A stretch of 64,000 nt of DNA from Symsagittifera roscoffensis. Its lineage: Eukaryota > Xenacoelomorpha > Acoela > Convolutidae. A program made the position numbers and the translations under genes. The notes under the pieces are model-generated. The model did no database searches. It had not been told where the DNA came from and saw nothing but the letters and a program-made list of their open reading frames with translations. The DNA lies in the NCBI RefSeq assembly GCF_963678635.1, contig NC_087062.1, forward strand, positions 24,200,177 to 24,264,176, read 5' to 3'. This document shows positions 1 through 14,995 of this stretch, piece after piece; the first letter of the stretch is position 1; every line of letters begins with the position of its first letter.

Positions 1-3000
1 CTGATCAAATTTGTTCATGTTTGATCTAAATGATGACACCTTTCCCTAATTGATTTGGTTTTGCGTCTTCTGCCCAAGATTATTTCAGAATCTGAGCTTT
101 TATAGTTCGCTTGATTGTATGTTTGTACTGATTCAAGTTTGTTCTTATTTGATCGAAATGACACATTTCTGCAAATGATTTGTTTTCGCGTCTTCTGTCC
201 TTGATGGTTTCAGATTCTTCAGGTTTTATTTTATAGTTTGTATGAATGGAAGTATGTACTGATCCAATTTGTTCAGGTATGAAGTAAATGATGACCTCTT
301 TCCCCAAATGATATGGTTTTGCGATTTCTGCCCATGATGATTTCAGAATCTGAGCTTTCATAGTTTGTTTGATTGAATGTATGTACTGATCCAATTTGTT
401 CATGTTTGATCTAAATGATGACACCTTTCCCTAATTGATTTGGTTGTGCGACTTCTGCCCGTCTTTTTTTTCAGAAACTGAGGTTATGTTTTGTTTGTTT
501 AATTGTATTTTTGTACTGATTCAATTTAGTGCATGTTTGATTGAAATGACACAATTCTGCCAATGATTTGGTTTCGCGACTTCTGTCCTTGATTATTTCA
601 GAATCTCGAGGTTTTTTTTAGTTTGCTTGATTGTATTGATGTACTGATGCAATTTGTCCAGGTTTGATCTAAATGATGGCACCTTTCCCTTAGTGATTTG
701 GTTTTGCGTCTTCTGCCCGTCATTTTTTCAGAAGTTGAGGTTTTGTATTGTTTGTTTGATTGTAAATTTGTACTGATTAATTTGGTTCAGTTTTGATCTA
801 AATGATGCCACCTTTCCCCGAATGGTTTGCCAGCTTTTCCAAAGTCATAACACCTTTACTTTATTGATTTGGTTTCGCGACTTGTTCCCGTGATAACTTT
901 ACAAACTGAGTTAGTTTTAGTTTTCTGATAATTCTTTTTTCTAATTCGAATTTCCCAGTCTTTTTTTGGTACATCAGATACATTTCCCCAGCTGAATTTT
1001 ACTGGATTACAAGGAGAGATATTGAGCTATCTCGATTGTTTTTCTACGATTTTGGTTTTGCGTCGCGCTTCTGTGAGTTTAATATTTCCAAGCCAATTTT
1101 ATTAGTTTTGATGCGGTTTTGAATTATGACGATTTTGTTCAAATGAAAGTCTTTTTCTCGCAAAAGCTTTTTAATTGACTGATGTGTTCATTTTAAACAT
1201 CTAGATCATAATTCTTTCCCAATTGGTTTGGATAGTGACTTACCCCATATTATTTTGAGAACTTGTATTTAATTTTCTTGATTTTATTTGAGTTGATTTG
1301 AGTTTTCACATGTTTGACCTAAATGATGACACTTTCCCCAAATGATTTGGTTTCGCGACTTCTGTCCATGATTATTTCAGAATCTGAGCTTTTATAGTTC
1401 GCTTGATTGTATGTTTGTACTGATTCAAATATGTTCTTAATTGATCGAAATGACACATTTCTGCAAATGATTTGTTTTCGCGTCTTCTGTCCTTGATGAT
1501 TTCAGAATCTGAGGTTTTATAGTTTGTTTGAATGTAAGTATGTACTGATCCAATTTGTTCAGGTTTGAAGTAAATGATGGCACCTTTCCTCAAATGATAT
1601 GGTTTCGCGACTTCTGCCCATGATTATTTAAGAATCTGAGCTTTTATAGTTTGTTTGATTCAATGTATGTACTGATGCAATTGGTTCATGTTTGATCTAA
1701 ATGATGACACCTTTCCCTAATTGATTTGGTTTTGCGACTTCTGTCCGTGATTTTCCAGAAACAAGTTTTGTATTGTTTTTTTGATTGTTTGTTTGAACTG
1801 ACTCAAATTTGTTCACTTTTGATCTTAATGATGACACCGTTCCCCGAATGATTTGGTTTCGCGACTTCTATCTGTGATTTATGCGAAGTGAATGTCTATT
1901 GGTTTTAAGTCTGTAATGGTACTAATCTTTTCGTTTTAGTGCGGTTTTGAAATATTGCGATTTTGTTCAAACTAGAATCTTTTATCTTGGGAATGCTTTT
2001 TCATTCACTGATTAGTTCTTTACATTCATCCTAATTATGACTTCTTTCCTCAATTGATTTGAATAGCGATTTGGCTAACGATTTTTCAGATCATGAGCTT
2101 TATTTGTTTTTGTTTTTTTTTTTGAGTTGATTTGATTTCTTGGTCCTTTGAACTAAATGATGACACCTTTCCCCAAATTATTTAGTTTCGCGACTTCTGT
2201 CCATGATTATTTCAGAATCTGAGCTTTCATAGTTCGCTTGATTGTATGTTTGTACTGATTCAAATTTGTTCTTATTTGATCGAAATGACACATTTCTGCA
2301 AATGATTTGTTTTTGCGTCTTCTGTCCTTAATGATTTCAGATTCTGAGGTTTTATAGTTTGTTTGAATGTAAGTATGTACTGATCCAATTTGTTCAGGTT
2401 TGAAGTAAATGATGACACCTTTTCCCCAAATGATATGGTTTCGCGACTTCTGCCCATGATTATTTCAGAATCTGAGCTTTTATAGTTTGTTTGATTGTAT
2501 GTATGTACTGATCCAATTTTATCATGTTTGATCTTAATGATGGCACCTTTCCCTAATTGATTTGGTTTTGCGACTTCTGCGCGTCTTTTTTTTCAGAAAC
2601 TGTGGTTATGTTTTGTGTATGTTTGATGGAAATGACACAATTCTGCAAATGATTTGGTTTCGCGACTTCTGTCCTTGATTATTTCAGAATCTCGAGGTTT
2701 TTTTTTAGTTTGCTTGATTGCATGGATGTACTGATCCAATTTGTCCATGTTTGATCTAAATGATGGCAAATTTCCCTAAGTGATTTGGTTTTGCGTCTTC
2801 TGCCCGTCATTTTTTCAGAAGTTGAGGTTTTGTATTGTTTGTTTGATTGTATATTTGTACTGATTCAAGTTTGTTCAGTTTTGATCTAACTGATACCACC
2901 TTTCCCCGAATGGTTTGCCAGCTTTTGATAACACCTTTACCTTGATGATTTGGTTTCGCGACTTTTTCCCGTGATAACTTTACAAATTGAGTTTGTTTTA

Positions 3001-6000
3001 GTTTTCTGATAATTCTTTTTTTGTTTCGGTTTTTCCAGTTTTTTCTCTGGTACATCAGATACATTTCCCCAGCTGATATTTTACTGGATGACAAGGAGAG
3101 TTATTGAACTATCTCGATTGTTTTTCTACTATTCGGTTTTGCGTCGCGCTTTTGTGAGTTTAATATTTCCACTCCCATTTTTTCGTTTTGATGCGGTTTT
3201 GAATTATGACGATTTTGTTCAAATGATAATCTTTTTTCTTGCAAAAGCTTTTTCATTGACTGATGTGTTCATTTTATACATCTAGATCATAATTCTTTAC
3301 CAATTGGTTTGGATAGTGAGTTTGCCCATGTTATGTTGAGAACTTGAATTTAATTTTATTGATTTTATTTGAGTTGATTTGAGTTTTTACACGTTTGACC
3401 TAAATGATGACACGTTTCCACAAATGATTTGGTCTGGCGACTTCTGCCCAGATTGTTTCAGAGTATGATTTTTTATAGTTTGTTTGTTTGTATGAATGTA
3501 CTGACGCAGATTTGTTCTTATTTGCTCTAAATGATGACACCTTTCCCTAAATGATTTGGTTTAACGACTTCTGCCCATATTTTTTTGAGAACCTGAGGTT
3601 TCGAATTGTTTGTTTGATCGTATGTTTGTACTGTTTCAGTTTTGTTCACTTTTGATCATGATGATGACGATTTTCCCGAATAATTTGGTTTCACGACTTC
3701 TATCTATGATTTATGCGAAGTGAATATATTTTGCTTTTCAGTGATTTCAATGGTATCAATATTTTCGTTTTTGTGCGGTTTTGAAATATGGCGATTTTGT
3801 TCAAACTAGAATATTTTTCTTGCGAATGCTTTTTCATTCACTGATTAGTTTTTTACATTCATCCTAATTATGACTTCTTTCCTCAATTGATTTGGATAGC
3901 GAATTGGTCAACGATTTTTCAGAAGATGAGCTTTATTTGTTTTTGTTTTATTTTGAGTTGATTTGATTTCTTAAATCTTTGAACTAATTGATGACACCTT
4001 TCCTCAAATGATTTGGTTTCGCGACTTCTGTTTATGATTATTTCAGAATCTCGAGGTTTTTTTTAGTTTGCTTGATTGTATGGATGTACTGATCCAATTT
4101 GTCCATGTTTGATCTAAATGATGGCAAATTTCCCTAAGTGATTTGGTTTTGCGTCTTCTGCCCGTCATTTTTTCAGAAGTTGAGGTTTTGTATTGTTTGT
4201 TTGATTGTATATTTGTACTGATTCAAGTTTGTTCAGTTTTGATCTAACTGATACCACCTTTCCCCGAATGGTTTGCCAGCTTTTTCAAAGTGATAACACC
4301 TTTACCTTAATGATTTGGTTTCGCGACTTTTTCCCGTGATAACTTTACAAATTGAGTTTGTTTTAGTTTTCTGATAATTCTTTTTTTATTTCGGTTTTTC
4401 CAGTTTTTTCTCTGGTACATCAGATACGTTTCCCCAGCTGATATTTTACTGGATGACAAGGAGAGTTATTGAACTATCTCGTTTGTTTTTCTACTATTCG
4501 GTTTTGCGTCGCGCTTTTGTGAGTTTAATATTTCCACTCCCATTTTTTCGTTTTGATGCGGTTTTGAATTATGACGATTTTGTTCAAATGATAATCTTTT
4601 TTCTTGCAAAAGCTTTTTCATTGACTGATGTGTTCATTTTATACATCTAGATCATAATTCTTTACCAATTGGTTTGGATAGTGAGTTTGCCCATGTTATG
4701 TTGAGAACTTGAATTTAATTTTATTGATTTTATTTGAGTTGATTTGAGTTTTTACACGTTTGACCTAAATGATGACACGTTTCCACAAATGATTTGGTCT
4801 GGCGACTTCTGCCCAGATTGTTTCAGAGTATGATTTTTTACAGTTTGTTTGTTTGTATGAATGTACTGACGCAGATTTGTTCTTATTTGCTCTAAATGAT
4901 GACACCTTTCCCTAAATGATTTGGTTTAACGACTTCTGCCCATATTTTTTTGAGAACCTGAGGTTTCGAATTGTTTGTTTGATCGTATGTTTGTACTGTT
5001 TCAGTTTTGTTCACTTTTGATCTAAATGATGACGATTTTCCCGAATAATTTGGTTTCACGACTTCTATCTATGATTTATGCGAAGTGAATATATTTTGCT
5101 TTTCAGTGATTTCAATGGTATCAATATTTTCGTTTTTGTGCGGTTTTGAAATATGGCGATTTTGTTCAAACTAGAATATTTTTCTTGCGAATGCTTTTTC
5201 ATTCACTGATTAGTTTTTTACATTCATCCTAATTATGACTTCTTTCCTCAATTGATTTGGATAGCGAATTGGCCAACGATTTTTCAAAAGATGAGCTTTA
5301 TTTGTTTTTGTTTTATTTTGAGTTGATTTGATTTCTTAAATCTTTGAACTAATTGATGACACCTTTCCTCAAATGATTTGGTTTCGCGACTTCTGTTTAT
5401 GATTATTTCAGAATCTGGGCTTTTATAGTTTGTTTGATTGTATGTTTGTACTGATGCAATTGGTTCATGTTTGATCTAAATGATGACACCTATCCCTAAT
5501 TGATTTGGTTTTGCGACTTTGCCCGTGATTTTTCCAGAAACAGGTTTTGTATTGTTTTTTTGATTGTTTGTTTGAACTGACTCAAATTTGTTCACTTTTG
5601 ATCTTAATGATGACACCGTTCCCCGAATGATTTAGTTTCGCGACTTCTATCTGTGATTTATGCGAAGTGAATGTCTATTGGTTTTAAGTCTGTAATAGTA
5701 CTAATCTTTTCGTTTTAGTGCGGTTTTGAAATATTGCGATTTGTTCAGGTTTGAAGTAAATGATGGCACCTTTCCTCAAATGATTTGGTTTCGCGACTTC
5801 TGTCCATGATTATTTCAGAATCTGAACTTTTATAGTTCGCTTGATTGTATGTTTGTACTGATTCAAATTTGTTCTTATTTGATCGAAATGACACATTTCT
5901 GCAAATCATTTGTTTTTGCGTCTTCTGTCCTTAATGATTTCAGATTCTGAGGTTTTATAGTTTGTTTGATTGTATGTATGTACTGATCCAATTTGTTCAT

Positions 6001-9000
6001 GTTTGATCTTAATGATGACACCTTTCCCTAATTGATTTGGTTTTGCGACTTCTACGCGTCTTTTTTTTTCAGAAACTGAGGTTATGTTTTGTGTATGTTT
6101 GATTGAAATGACACAATTCTGCAAATGATTTGGTTTCGCGACTTCTGTCGTTGATTATTTCAGGGTCTCGAGGTTTTTTTAAATTTGCTTGATTGTAGGG
6201 ATGTACTGATCCAATTTGTCCATGTTTGATCTAAATGCTGGCACCTTTCCCTAAGTGATTTGGTTTTGCGTCTTCTGCCCGTCATTTTTTCAAAGTTGAG
6301 GTTTTGTATTGTTTGTTTGATTGTATATTTGTACTGATTCAAGTTTGTTCAGTTTTGATCTAACTGATACCACCTTTCCCCGAATGGTTTGCCAGCTTTT
6401 TCAAAGTGATAACACCTTTACCTTAATGATTTGGTTTCGCGACTTTTTCCCGTGATAACTTTACAAATTGAGTTTGTTTTAGTTTTCTGATAATTCTTTT
6501 TTTATTTCGGTTTTTCCAGTTTTTTCTCTGGTACATCAGATACATTTCCCCAGCTGATATTTTACTGGATGACAAGGAGAGTTATTGAACTATCTCGTTT
6601 GTTTTTCTACTATTCGGTTTTGCGTCGCGCTTTTGTGAGTTTAATATTTCCACTCCCATTTTTTCGTTTTGATGCGGTTTTGAATTATGACGATTTTGTT
6701 CAAATGATAATCTTTTTTCTTGCAAAAGCTTTTTCATTGACTGATGTGTTCATTTTATACATCTAGATCATAATTCTTTACCAATTGGTTTGGATAGTGA
6801 GTTCGCCCATGTTATGTTGAGAACTTGAATTTAATTTTATTGATTTTATTTGAGTTGATTTGAGTTTTTACACGTTTGACCTAAGTGATGACACGTTTCC
6901 ACAAATGATTTGGTCTGGCGACTTCTGCCCAGATTGTTTCAGAGTATGATTTTTTATAGTTTGTTTGTTTGTATGAATGTACTGACGCAGATTTGTTCTT
7001 ATTTGCTCTAAATGATGACACCTTTCCCTAAATGATTTGTTTTAACGACTTCTGCCCATATTTTTTTGAGAACCTGAGTTTTCGAATTGTTTGTTTGATC
7101 GTATGTTTGTACTGTTTCAGTTTTGTTCACTTTTGATCTAAATGATGACGATTTTCCCGAATAATTTGGTTTCACGACTTCTATCTATGATTTATGCGAA
7201 GTGAATATATTTTGCTTTTCAGTGATTTCAATGGTATCAATATTTTCGTTTTTGTGCGGTTTTGAAATATGGCGATTTTGTTCAAACTAGAATATTTTTC
7301 TTGCAAATGCTTTTTCATTCACTGATTAGTTTTTTACATTCATCCTAATTATGACTTCTTTCCTCAATTGATTTGGATAGCGAATTGGCCAACGATTTTT
7401 CAGAAGATGAGCTTTATTTGTTTTTGTTTTATTTTGAGTTGATTTGATTTCCTAAATCTTTGAACTAATTGATGACACCTTTCCTCAAATGATTTGGTTT
7501 CGCGACTTCTGTTTATGATTATTTCAGAATCTGGGCTTTTATAGTTTGTTTGATTGTATGTTTGTACTGATGCAATTGGTTCATGTTTGATCTAAATGAT
7601 GACACCTATCCCTAATTGATTTGGTTTTGCGACTTTGCCCGTGATTTTTCCAGAAACAGGTTTTGTATTGTTTTTTTGATTGTTTGTTTGAACTGACTCA
7701 AATTTGTTCACTTTTGATCTTAATGATGACACCGTTCCCCGAATGATTTGGTTTCGCGACTTCTATCTGTGATTTATGCGAAGTGAATGTCTATTGGTTT
7801 TAAGTCTGTAATAGTACTAATCTTTTCGTTTTAGTGCGGTTTTGAAATATTGCGATTTTGTTCAAACTAGAATCTTATATCTTGGGAATGCTTTTTCATT
7901 CACTGATTAGTTCTTTACATTCATCCTAATTATGACTTATTTCCTCAATTGATTTGAATAGCGAATTGGCCAACGATTTTTCAGAAGATGAGCTTTATTT
8001 GTTTTTGTTTTATTTTGAGTTGATTTGATTTCTTAGTCCTTTGAACTAAATGATGACACCTTTCCCCAAATGATTTGGTTTCGCGACTTCTGTCCATGAT
8101 TATTTCAGAATCTGAGCTTTTATAGTTCGCTTGATTGTATGTTTGTACTGATTCAAATTTGTTCTTATTTGATCGAAATGACACATTTCTGCAAATCATT
8201 TGTTTTTGCGTCTTTTGTCCTTAATGATTTCAGATTCTGAGGTTTTATAGTTTGTTTGATTGTATGTATGTACTGATCCAATTTGTTCATGTTTGATCTT
8301 AATGATGACACCTTTCCCTAATTGATTTGGTTTTGCGACTTCTACGCGTCTTTTTTTTCAGAAACTGAGGTTTTGTATTGTTTGTTTGATTGTATATTTG
8401 TACTGATTCAAGTTTGTTCAGTTTTGATCTAAATGATACCACCTTTCCCCGAATGGTTTGCCAGCTTTTTCAAAGTGATAACACCTTTACCTTAATGATT
8501 TGGTTCCGAGACTTTTTCCCGTGATAATTTTACAAATTGAGTTTGTTTTAGTTTTCTGATAATTCTTTTTTTTATTTCGGTTTTTCCAGTTTTTTCTCTG
8601 ATACATTTCGCCAGCTGATTTTTTACTGGAGTACAAGGAGAGTTATTGAACTATCTCGATTGTTTTTCTACGATTTCGGTTTTGCGTCGAGCTTTTGTGA
8701 GTTTAATATTTCCAGGCCAATTTTTTCGTTTTGATGCGGTTTTGAATTATGACGATTTTGTTCAAATGATAATCTTTTTTCTTGCAAAAGCTTTTTCATT
8801 GACTGATGTGTTCATTTTATACATCTAGATCATAACTCTTTACCAATTGGTTTGGATAGTGAGTTTGCCCATGTTTTGTTGAGAACTCGAATTTAATTTT
8901 ATTGATTTTATTTGAGTTGATTTGAATTTTTACACGTTTGACCTAAATGATGACACGTCTCCACAAATGATTTGGTCTGGCGACTTCTGCCCAGATTGTT

Positions 9001-12000
9001 TCAGAGTATTTTTTTTATAGTTTGTTTGTTTGTATGAATGTACTGACGCAGATTTGTTCTTATTTGCTCTAAATGATGACACCTTTCCCTAAATGATTTG
9101 GTTTAACGACTTCTGCCCATATTTTTTTGAGAACCTGAGGTTTCGAATTGTTTGTTTGATCGTATGTTTGTACTGTTTCAGTTTTGTTCACTTTCGATCT
9201 AATTGATGACGTTTTTCCCGAATGATTTGGTTTCACGACTTCTATCTATGATTTATGCGAAGTGAATATATTTTGCTTTTCAGTGATTTCAATGGTATCA
9301 ATATTTTCCTTTTTTTGGTGCGGTTTTGAAATATGGCGGAATTGTTCAAACTAGATTTTTCTTCTTGCGAATGCTTTTTCATTCACTGATTAGTTTTTTA
9401 CATTCATCCTAATTATGACTTCTTTCCTCAATTGATTTGGATAGCGAATTGGCCAACGATTTTTCAAAAGATGAGCTTTATTTGTTTTTGTTTTATTTTC
9501 AGTTGATTTGATTTCTTAAATCTTTGAACTAATTGATGACACCTTTCCCCAAATGATTTGGTTTCGCGACTTCTGTTCATGATTATTTCAGAATCTGGGC
9601 TTTTATAGTTTGTTTGATTGTATGTTTGTACTGATGCAATTGGTTCATGTTTGATCTAAATGATGACACCTATCCCTAATTGATTTGGTTTTGCGACTTC
9701 TGCCCGTGATTTTTCCAGAAACAGGTTTTGTATTGTTTTTTTGATTGTTTGTTTGAACTGACTCAAATTTGTTCACTTTTGATCTTAATGATGACACCGT
9801 TCCCCGAATGATTTGGTTTCGCGACTTCTATCTGTGATTTATGCGAAATGAATGTCTATTGGTTTTAAGTGTGTCATGGTACTAATCGTTTCGTTTTAGT
9901 GCGGTTTTGAAATATTGCGATTTTGTTCAAACTAGAATCTTTTATCTTGGGAATGCTTTTTCATTCACTGATTAGTTCTTTACATTCATCCTAATTATGA
10001 CTTCTTTCCTCAATTGATTTGAATAGCGAATTGGCCAACGATTTTTCAGAAGATTAGCTTTATTTGTTTTTGTTTTATTTTGAGTTGATTTGATTTCTTA
10101 GTCATTTGAACTAAATGATGACACCTTTCCCCAAATGATTTGGTTTCGCGACTTCTGTCCATGATTATTTCAGAATCTGAGCTTTTATAGTTCGCTTGAT
10201 TGTATGTTTGTACTGATTCAAATTTGTTCTTATTTGATCGAAATGACACATTTCTGCAAATCATTTGTTTTTGCGTCTTCTGTCCTTAATGATTTCAGAT
10301 TCTGAGGTTTTATAGTTTGTTTGAATATAAGTTTGTACTGATCCAATTTGTTCAGGTTTGAAAAAAATTATGACACCTTTCCCCAAATGATATGGTTTCG
10401 CGACTTCTGCCCATGATTATTTCAGAATCTGAGCTTTTATAGTTTGTTTGATTGTATGTATGTACTGATCCTTTTTGTTCATGTTTGATCTTGATGATGA
10501 CACTTTTCCCTAATTGATTTGGTTTTGCGACTTCTGCGCGTCTTTTTTTCAGAAACTGAGGTTATGTTTTGTTTGTTTAATTGTATAGTTGTACTGATTC
10601 AATTTTGTGTATGTTTGATTGAAATGACACAATTCTGCAAATGATTTGGTTTCGCGACTTCTGTCCTTAACTATTTCAGAATCTCGAGGTTTTTTAATAG
10701 TTTGTTTGATTGTATGTATGTACTGATGCAATTTGTTCATGTTTGACCTAAATGAAGACACCTATCCCTAATTGATTTGGTTTTGCGACTGCCCGTGATT
10801 TTTTTGAGAACCTGAGGTTTCGAATTGTTTGTTTGATCGTATGTTTGTATTGTTTCAGTTTTGTTCACTTTTGATCTAAATGATGACGTTTTTCCCGAAT
10901 GATATGGTTTCACGACTTCTATCTATCATTTATGCGAAGTGAATGTATTTTGCTTTTCAGTGATTTCAATGGTATCAATAGTTTCGTTTTTGTGCGGTTT
11001 TGAAATATGGCGATTTTGTTCAAACTAGAATCTTTTTCTTGCGAATGCTTTTTCATTCACTGATTAGTTTTTTACATTCATCCTAATTATGACTTCTTTC
11101 CTCAATTGATTTGGATAGCGAATTCGCCAACGATTTTTCAGAAGATGAGCTTTATTTGTTTTTTTTTTGAGTTGATTTGATTTCTTAAATCTTTGAACTA
11201 ATTGATGACACCTTTCCCCAAATGATTTGGTTTCGCGACTTCTGTTCATGATTATTTCAGAATCTGGGCTTTTATAGTTTGTTTGATTGTATGTTTGTAC
11301 TGATGCAATTGGTTCATGTTTGATCTAAATGATGACACCTATCCCTAATTGGTTTGGTTTTGCGACTCCTGCCCGTGATTTTTCCAGAAACAGGTTTTGT
11401 ATTGTTTTTTTGATTGTTTGTTTGAACCGACTCAAATTTGTTCACTTTTGATCTTAATGATGACACCGTTCCCCGAATGATTTGGTTTCGCGACTTCTAT
11501 CTGTGATTTATGCGAAGTGAATGTCTATTGTTTTTAAGTCTGTAATGGTACTAATCGTTTCGTTTTAGTGCGGTTTTGAAATATTGCGATTTTGTTCAAA
11601 CTAGAATCTTTTATCTTGGGAATGCTTTTTCATTCACTGATTAGTTCTTTACATTCATCCTAATTATGACTTCTTTCCTCAATTGATTTGAATAGCGAAT
11701 TGGCCATCAATTTTTCAGAAGATGAGTTTCATTTGTTTTTGTTTTATTTTGAGTTGATTTGATTTCTTAGTCCTTTGAACTAAATGATGACACCTTTCCC
11801 CAAATGATTTGGTTTCGCGACTTCTGTCCATGATTATTTCAGAATCTGAGCTTTTATAGTTCGCTTGATTGTATGTTTGTACTGATTCAAATTTGTTCTT
11901 ATTTGATCGAAATGACACATTTCTGCAAATCATTTGTTTTTGCGTCTTCTGTCCTTAATGATTTCAGATTCTTGAGGTTTTATAGTTTGTTTGATTGTAT

Positions 12001-14995
12001 GTAAGTACTTATCCAATTTGTTCATATTTGATCTTAATGATGACACCTTTCCCTAATTGATTTGGTTTTGCGACTTCTGCGCGTCTTTTTTTTTTCAGAA
12101 ACTGAGGTTATGTTTTGTGTATGTTTGATTGAAATGACACAATTCTGCAAATGATTTGGTTTCGCGACTTCTGTCCTTGATTATTTCAGAATCTCGAGGT
12201 TTTTTTTTAGTTTGCTTGATTGTATGGATGTACTGATCCAATTTGTCCATGTTTGATCTAAATGATGGCAAATTTCCCTAAGTGATTTGGTTTTGCGTCT
12301 TCTGCCCGTCATTTTTTCAGAAGTTGAGGTTTTGTATTGTTTGTTTGATTGTATATTTGTACTGATTCAAGTTTGTTCAGTTTTGATCTAAATGATACCA
12401 CCTTTCCCCGAATGGTTTGCCAGCTTTTTCAAAGTGATAACACCTTTACTTTAATGATTTGGTTTCGCGACTTTTTCCCGTGATAACTTTACAAATTGAG
12501 TTTGTTTTAGTTTTCTGATAATTCTTTTTTTATTTCGGTTTTTCCAGTTTTTTCTCTGGTACATCAGATACATTTCGCCAGCTGATTTTTTTACTGGATT
12601 ACAAGGAGAGTTATTAAACTATCTCGATTGTTTTTCTACGATTTCGGTTTTGCGTCGCGCTTTTGTGAGTTTAATATTTCCAGGCCAATTTTTTCGTTTT
12701 GATGCGGTTTTGAATTATGATGATTTTGTTCAAATGATAATCTTTTTTCTTGCAAAAGCTTTTTCATTGACTGATGTGTTCATTTTATACATCTAGATCA
12801 TAATTCTTTACCAATTGGTTTGGATAGTGAGTTTGCCCATGTTATGTTGAGAACTTGAATTTAATTTTATTGATTTTATTTGAGTTGATTTGAATTTTTA
12901 CACGTTTGACCTAAATGATGACACGTCTCCACAAATGATTTGGTCTGGCGACTACTGCCCAGATTGTTTCAGAGCATGATTTTTTATAGTTTGTTTGTTT
13001 GTATGAATGTACTGACGCAGATTTGTTCTTATTTGCTCTAAATGATGACACCTTTCCCTAAATGATTTGGTTTAACGACTTCTGCCCATATTTTTTTGAG
13101 AACCTGAGGTTTCGAATTGTTTGTTTGATCGTATGTTTGTACTGTTTGAGTTTTGTTCACTTTTGATCTAAATGATGACGTTTTTCCCGAATGAATTGGT
13201 TTCACGACTTCTATTGTGCGGTTTTGGAATACGGCGATTTTGTTCAAACTAGAATCTTTTTCTTGCGAATGCTTTTTCATTCACTGATTAGTTTTTTACA
13301 TTCATCCTAATTATGACTTCTTTCCTCAATTGATTTGGATAGCGAATTGGCCAACGATTTTTCAGAAGATGAGCTTTATTTGTTTTTGTTTTATTTTGAG
13401 TTGATTTGATTTCTTAGTCCTTTGAACTAAATGATGACACCTTTCCCCAAATGATTTGGTTTCGCGACTTCTGTCCATGATTATTTCAGAATCTGAGCTT
13501 TTATAGTTCGCTTGATTGTATGTTTGTACTGATTCAAATTTGTTCTTATTTGATCGAAATGACACATTTCTGCAAATCATTTGTTTTTGCGTCTTCTGTC
13601 CTTAATGATTTCAGATTCTGAGGTTTCATAGTTTGTTTGATTGTATGTACTGATCCAATTTGTTCATGTTTGATCTAAGTGATGACACCTTTCCCTAAGT
13701 GATTTGGTTTTGCGACTTCTGCCCGTCTTTTTTTCAGAAACTGAGGCTATGTTTTATTTGTTTTATTGTAATTTTTTACTGATTCAATTTTGTGCAGGAT
13801 TGATTGAAATGACACATTTCTGCAAATGATTGGGTTTCGCGACTTCTGACCTTGATTATTTCAGAATCTCGAGGTTTTTTAATAGTTTGTTTGATTGTAT
13901 GTATGTACTGATGCAATTTGTTCATGTTTGACCTAAATGAAGACACCTATCCCTAATTGATTTGGTTTTGCGACTTTTGCCCGTGATTTTTGCAGAAACA
14001 GGTTTTGTATTGTTTTTTCGATTGTATGTTTGTACTGACCCAAAATTGTTCACTTTTGGTCTTAATCATGACACCGTTCCCCGAATGATTTGGTTTCGCG
14101 ACTTCTATCTGTGATTTATGCGAAGTGAATGTCTATTGGTTTTAAATCTGTAATAGTACTAATCTTTTCGTTTTAGTGCGGTTTTGAAATATTGCGATTT
14201 TGTTCAAACTAGAATCTTTTTCTTGCGAATGCTTTTTCATTCACTGATTAGTTCTTTACATTCATCCTAATTATGACTTCTTTCCTCAATTGATTTGGAT
14301 AGCAAATTGGCCAACGATTTTTCAGAAGCTGAGCTTTATTTGTTTTTGTTTTATTTTGAGTTTTTTTGATTTCTTAAATTTTTGAACTAATCGATGACAC
14401 CTTTCCCCAAATGATTTGGTTTCGCGACTTCTGTTCATGATTATTTCAGAATCTGGGCTTTTGTAGTTTGTTTGATTGTATGTTTGTACTGATGCAATTG
14501 GCTCATGTTTGATCTAAATGATGACACCTATCCCTAATTGATTTGGTTTTGCGACTTCTGCCCGTGATTTTTCCAGAAACAGGTTTTGTATTGTTTTTTT
14601 TTGATTGTTTGTTTGAACTGACTCAAATTTGTTCACTTTTGATCTTAATGATGACACCTTTCCCCGAATGGTTTGCCAGCTTTTTCAAAGTGATAACACT
14701 TTTATCTTAATGATTTGGTTCCGCGACTTCTTATCGTGATAACTTTACAAACTGAGTTTGTTCTAGTTTTTGATAATTCTTTTTTCTAATTCGATTTTCC
14801 CAGTCTTTTCCTTGGTACATCAGATACATTTCCGCAGCTGATTTTTACTGGATTACCAGGAGAATTATTGAACTACCTCGATTGTTTTTTCTACGATTTC
14901 GGTATTGCGTCGTGCTTTTGTGAATTTATATGTTCAAGCTAATTTTTTCGTTTTGATGCGGTTTTGATTTATGACGATTTTGTTCAAATGAAAAG
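1..14995. repeat. Satellite-like tandem array, ~128-bp monomers in ~2.1-kb higher-order units
   Basis: The stretch is built from diverged copies of one monomer. The phrase CTGATCCAATTTGTTC and its variants recur at about 1, 128, 258, 386, 516 and 644, giving a period near 128 bases. Each monomer also carries a TTTGGTTTCGCGACTTCTG-like core and a TTTCAGAATCTGAG-like segment. A distinct block containing ACAAGGAGAGTTATTGAAC recurs near 1018, 3101, 4466, 6581, 8642, 12610 and 14863. Most spacings are about 2.05-2.25 kb, one is about 1.36 kb and one is about twice the usual value, so the array has a higher-order structure with deletions. No conserved gene is visible. Short open frames recur only because the DNA recurs. 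The array runs off the left edge of the window. Confidence 0.9.

Noticed and set aside
3088-6766. Identical 65-codon plus-strand frames at 3088, 4453 and 6569
   Set aside because: They are identical because the satellite units are identical. There is no start context, no domain, and related units break the frame.
7981-13580. Repeated 72-codon minus-strand frames starting MICRNVSFRSNKNKF
   Set aside because: They fall at the same place in successive satellite units and in low-complexity AT-rich DNA. No family is recognised.
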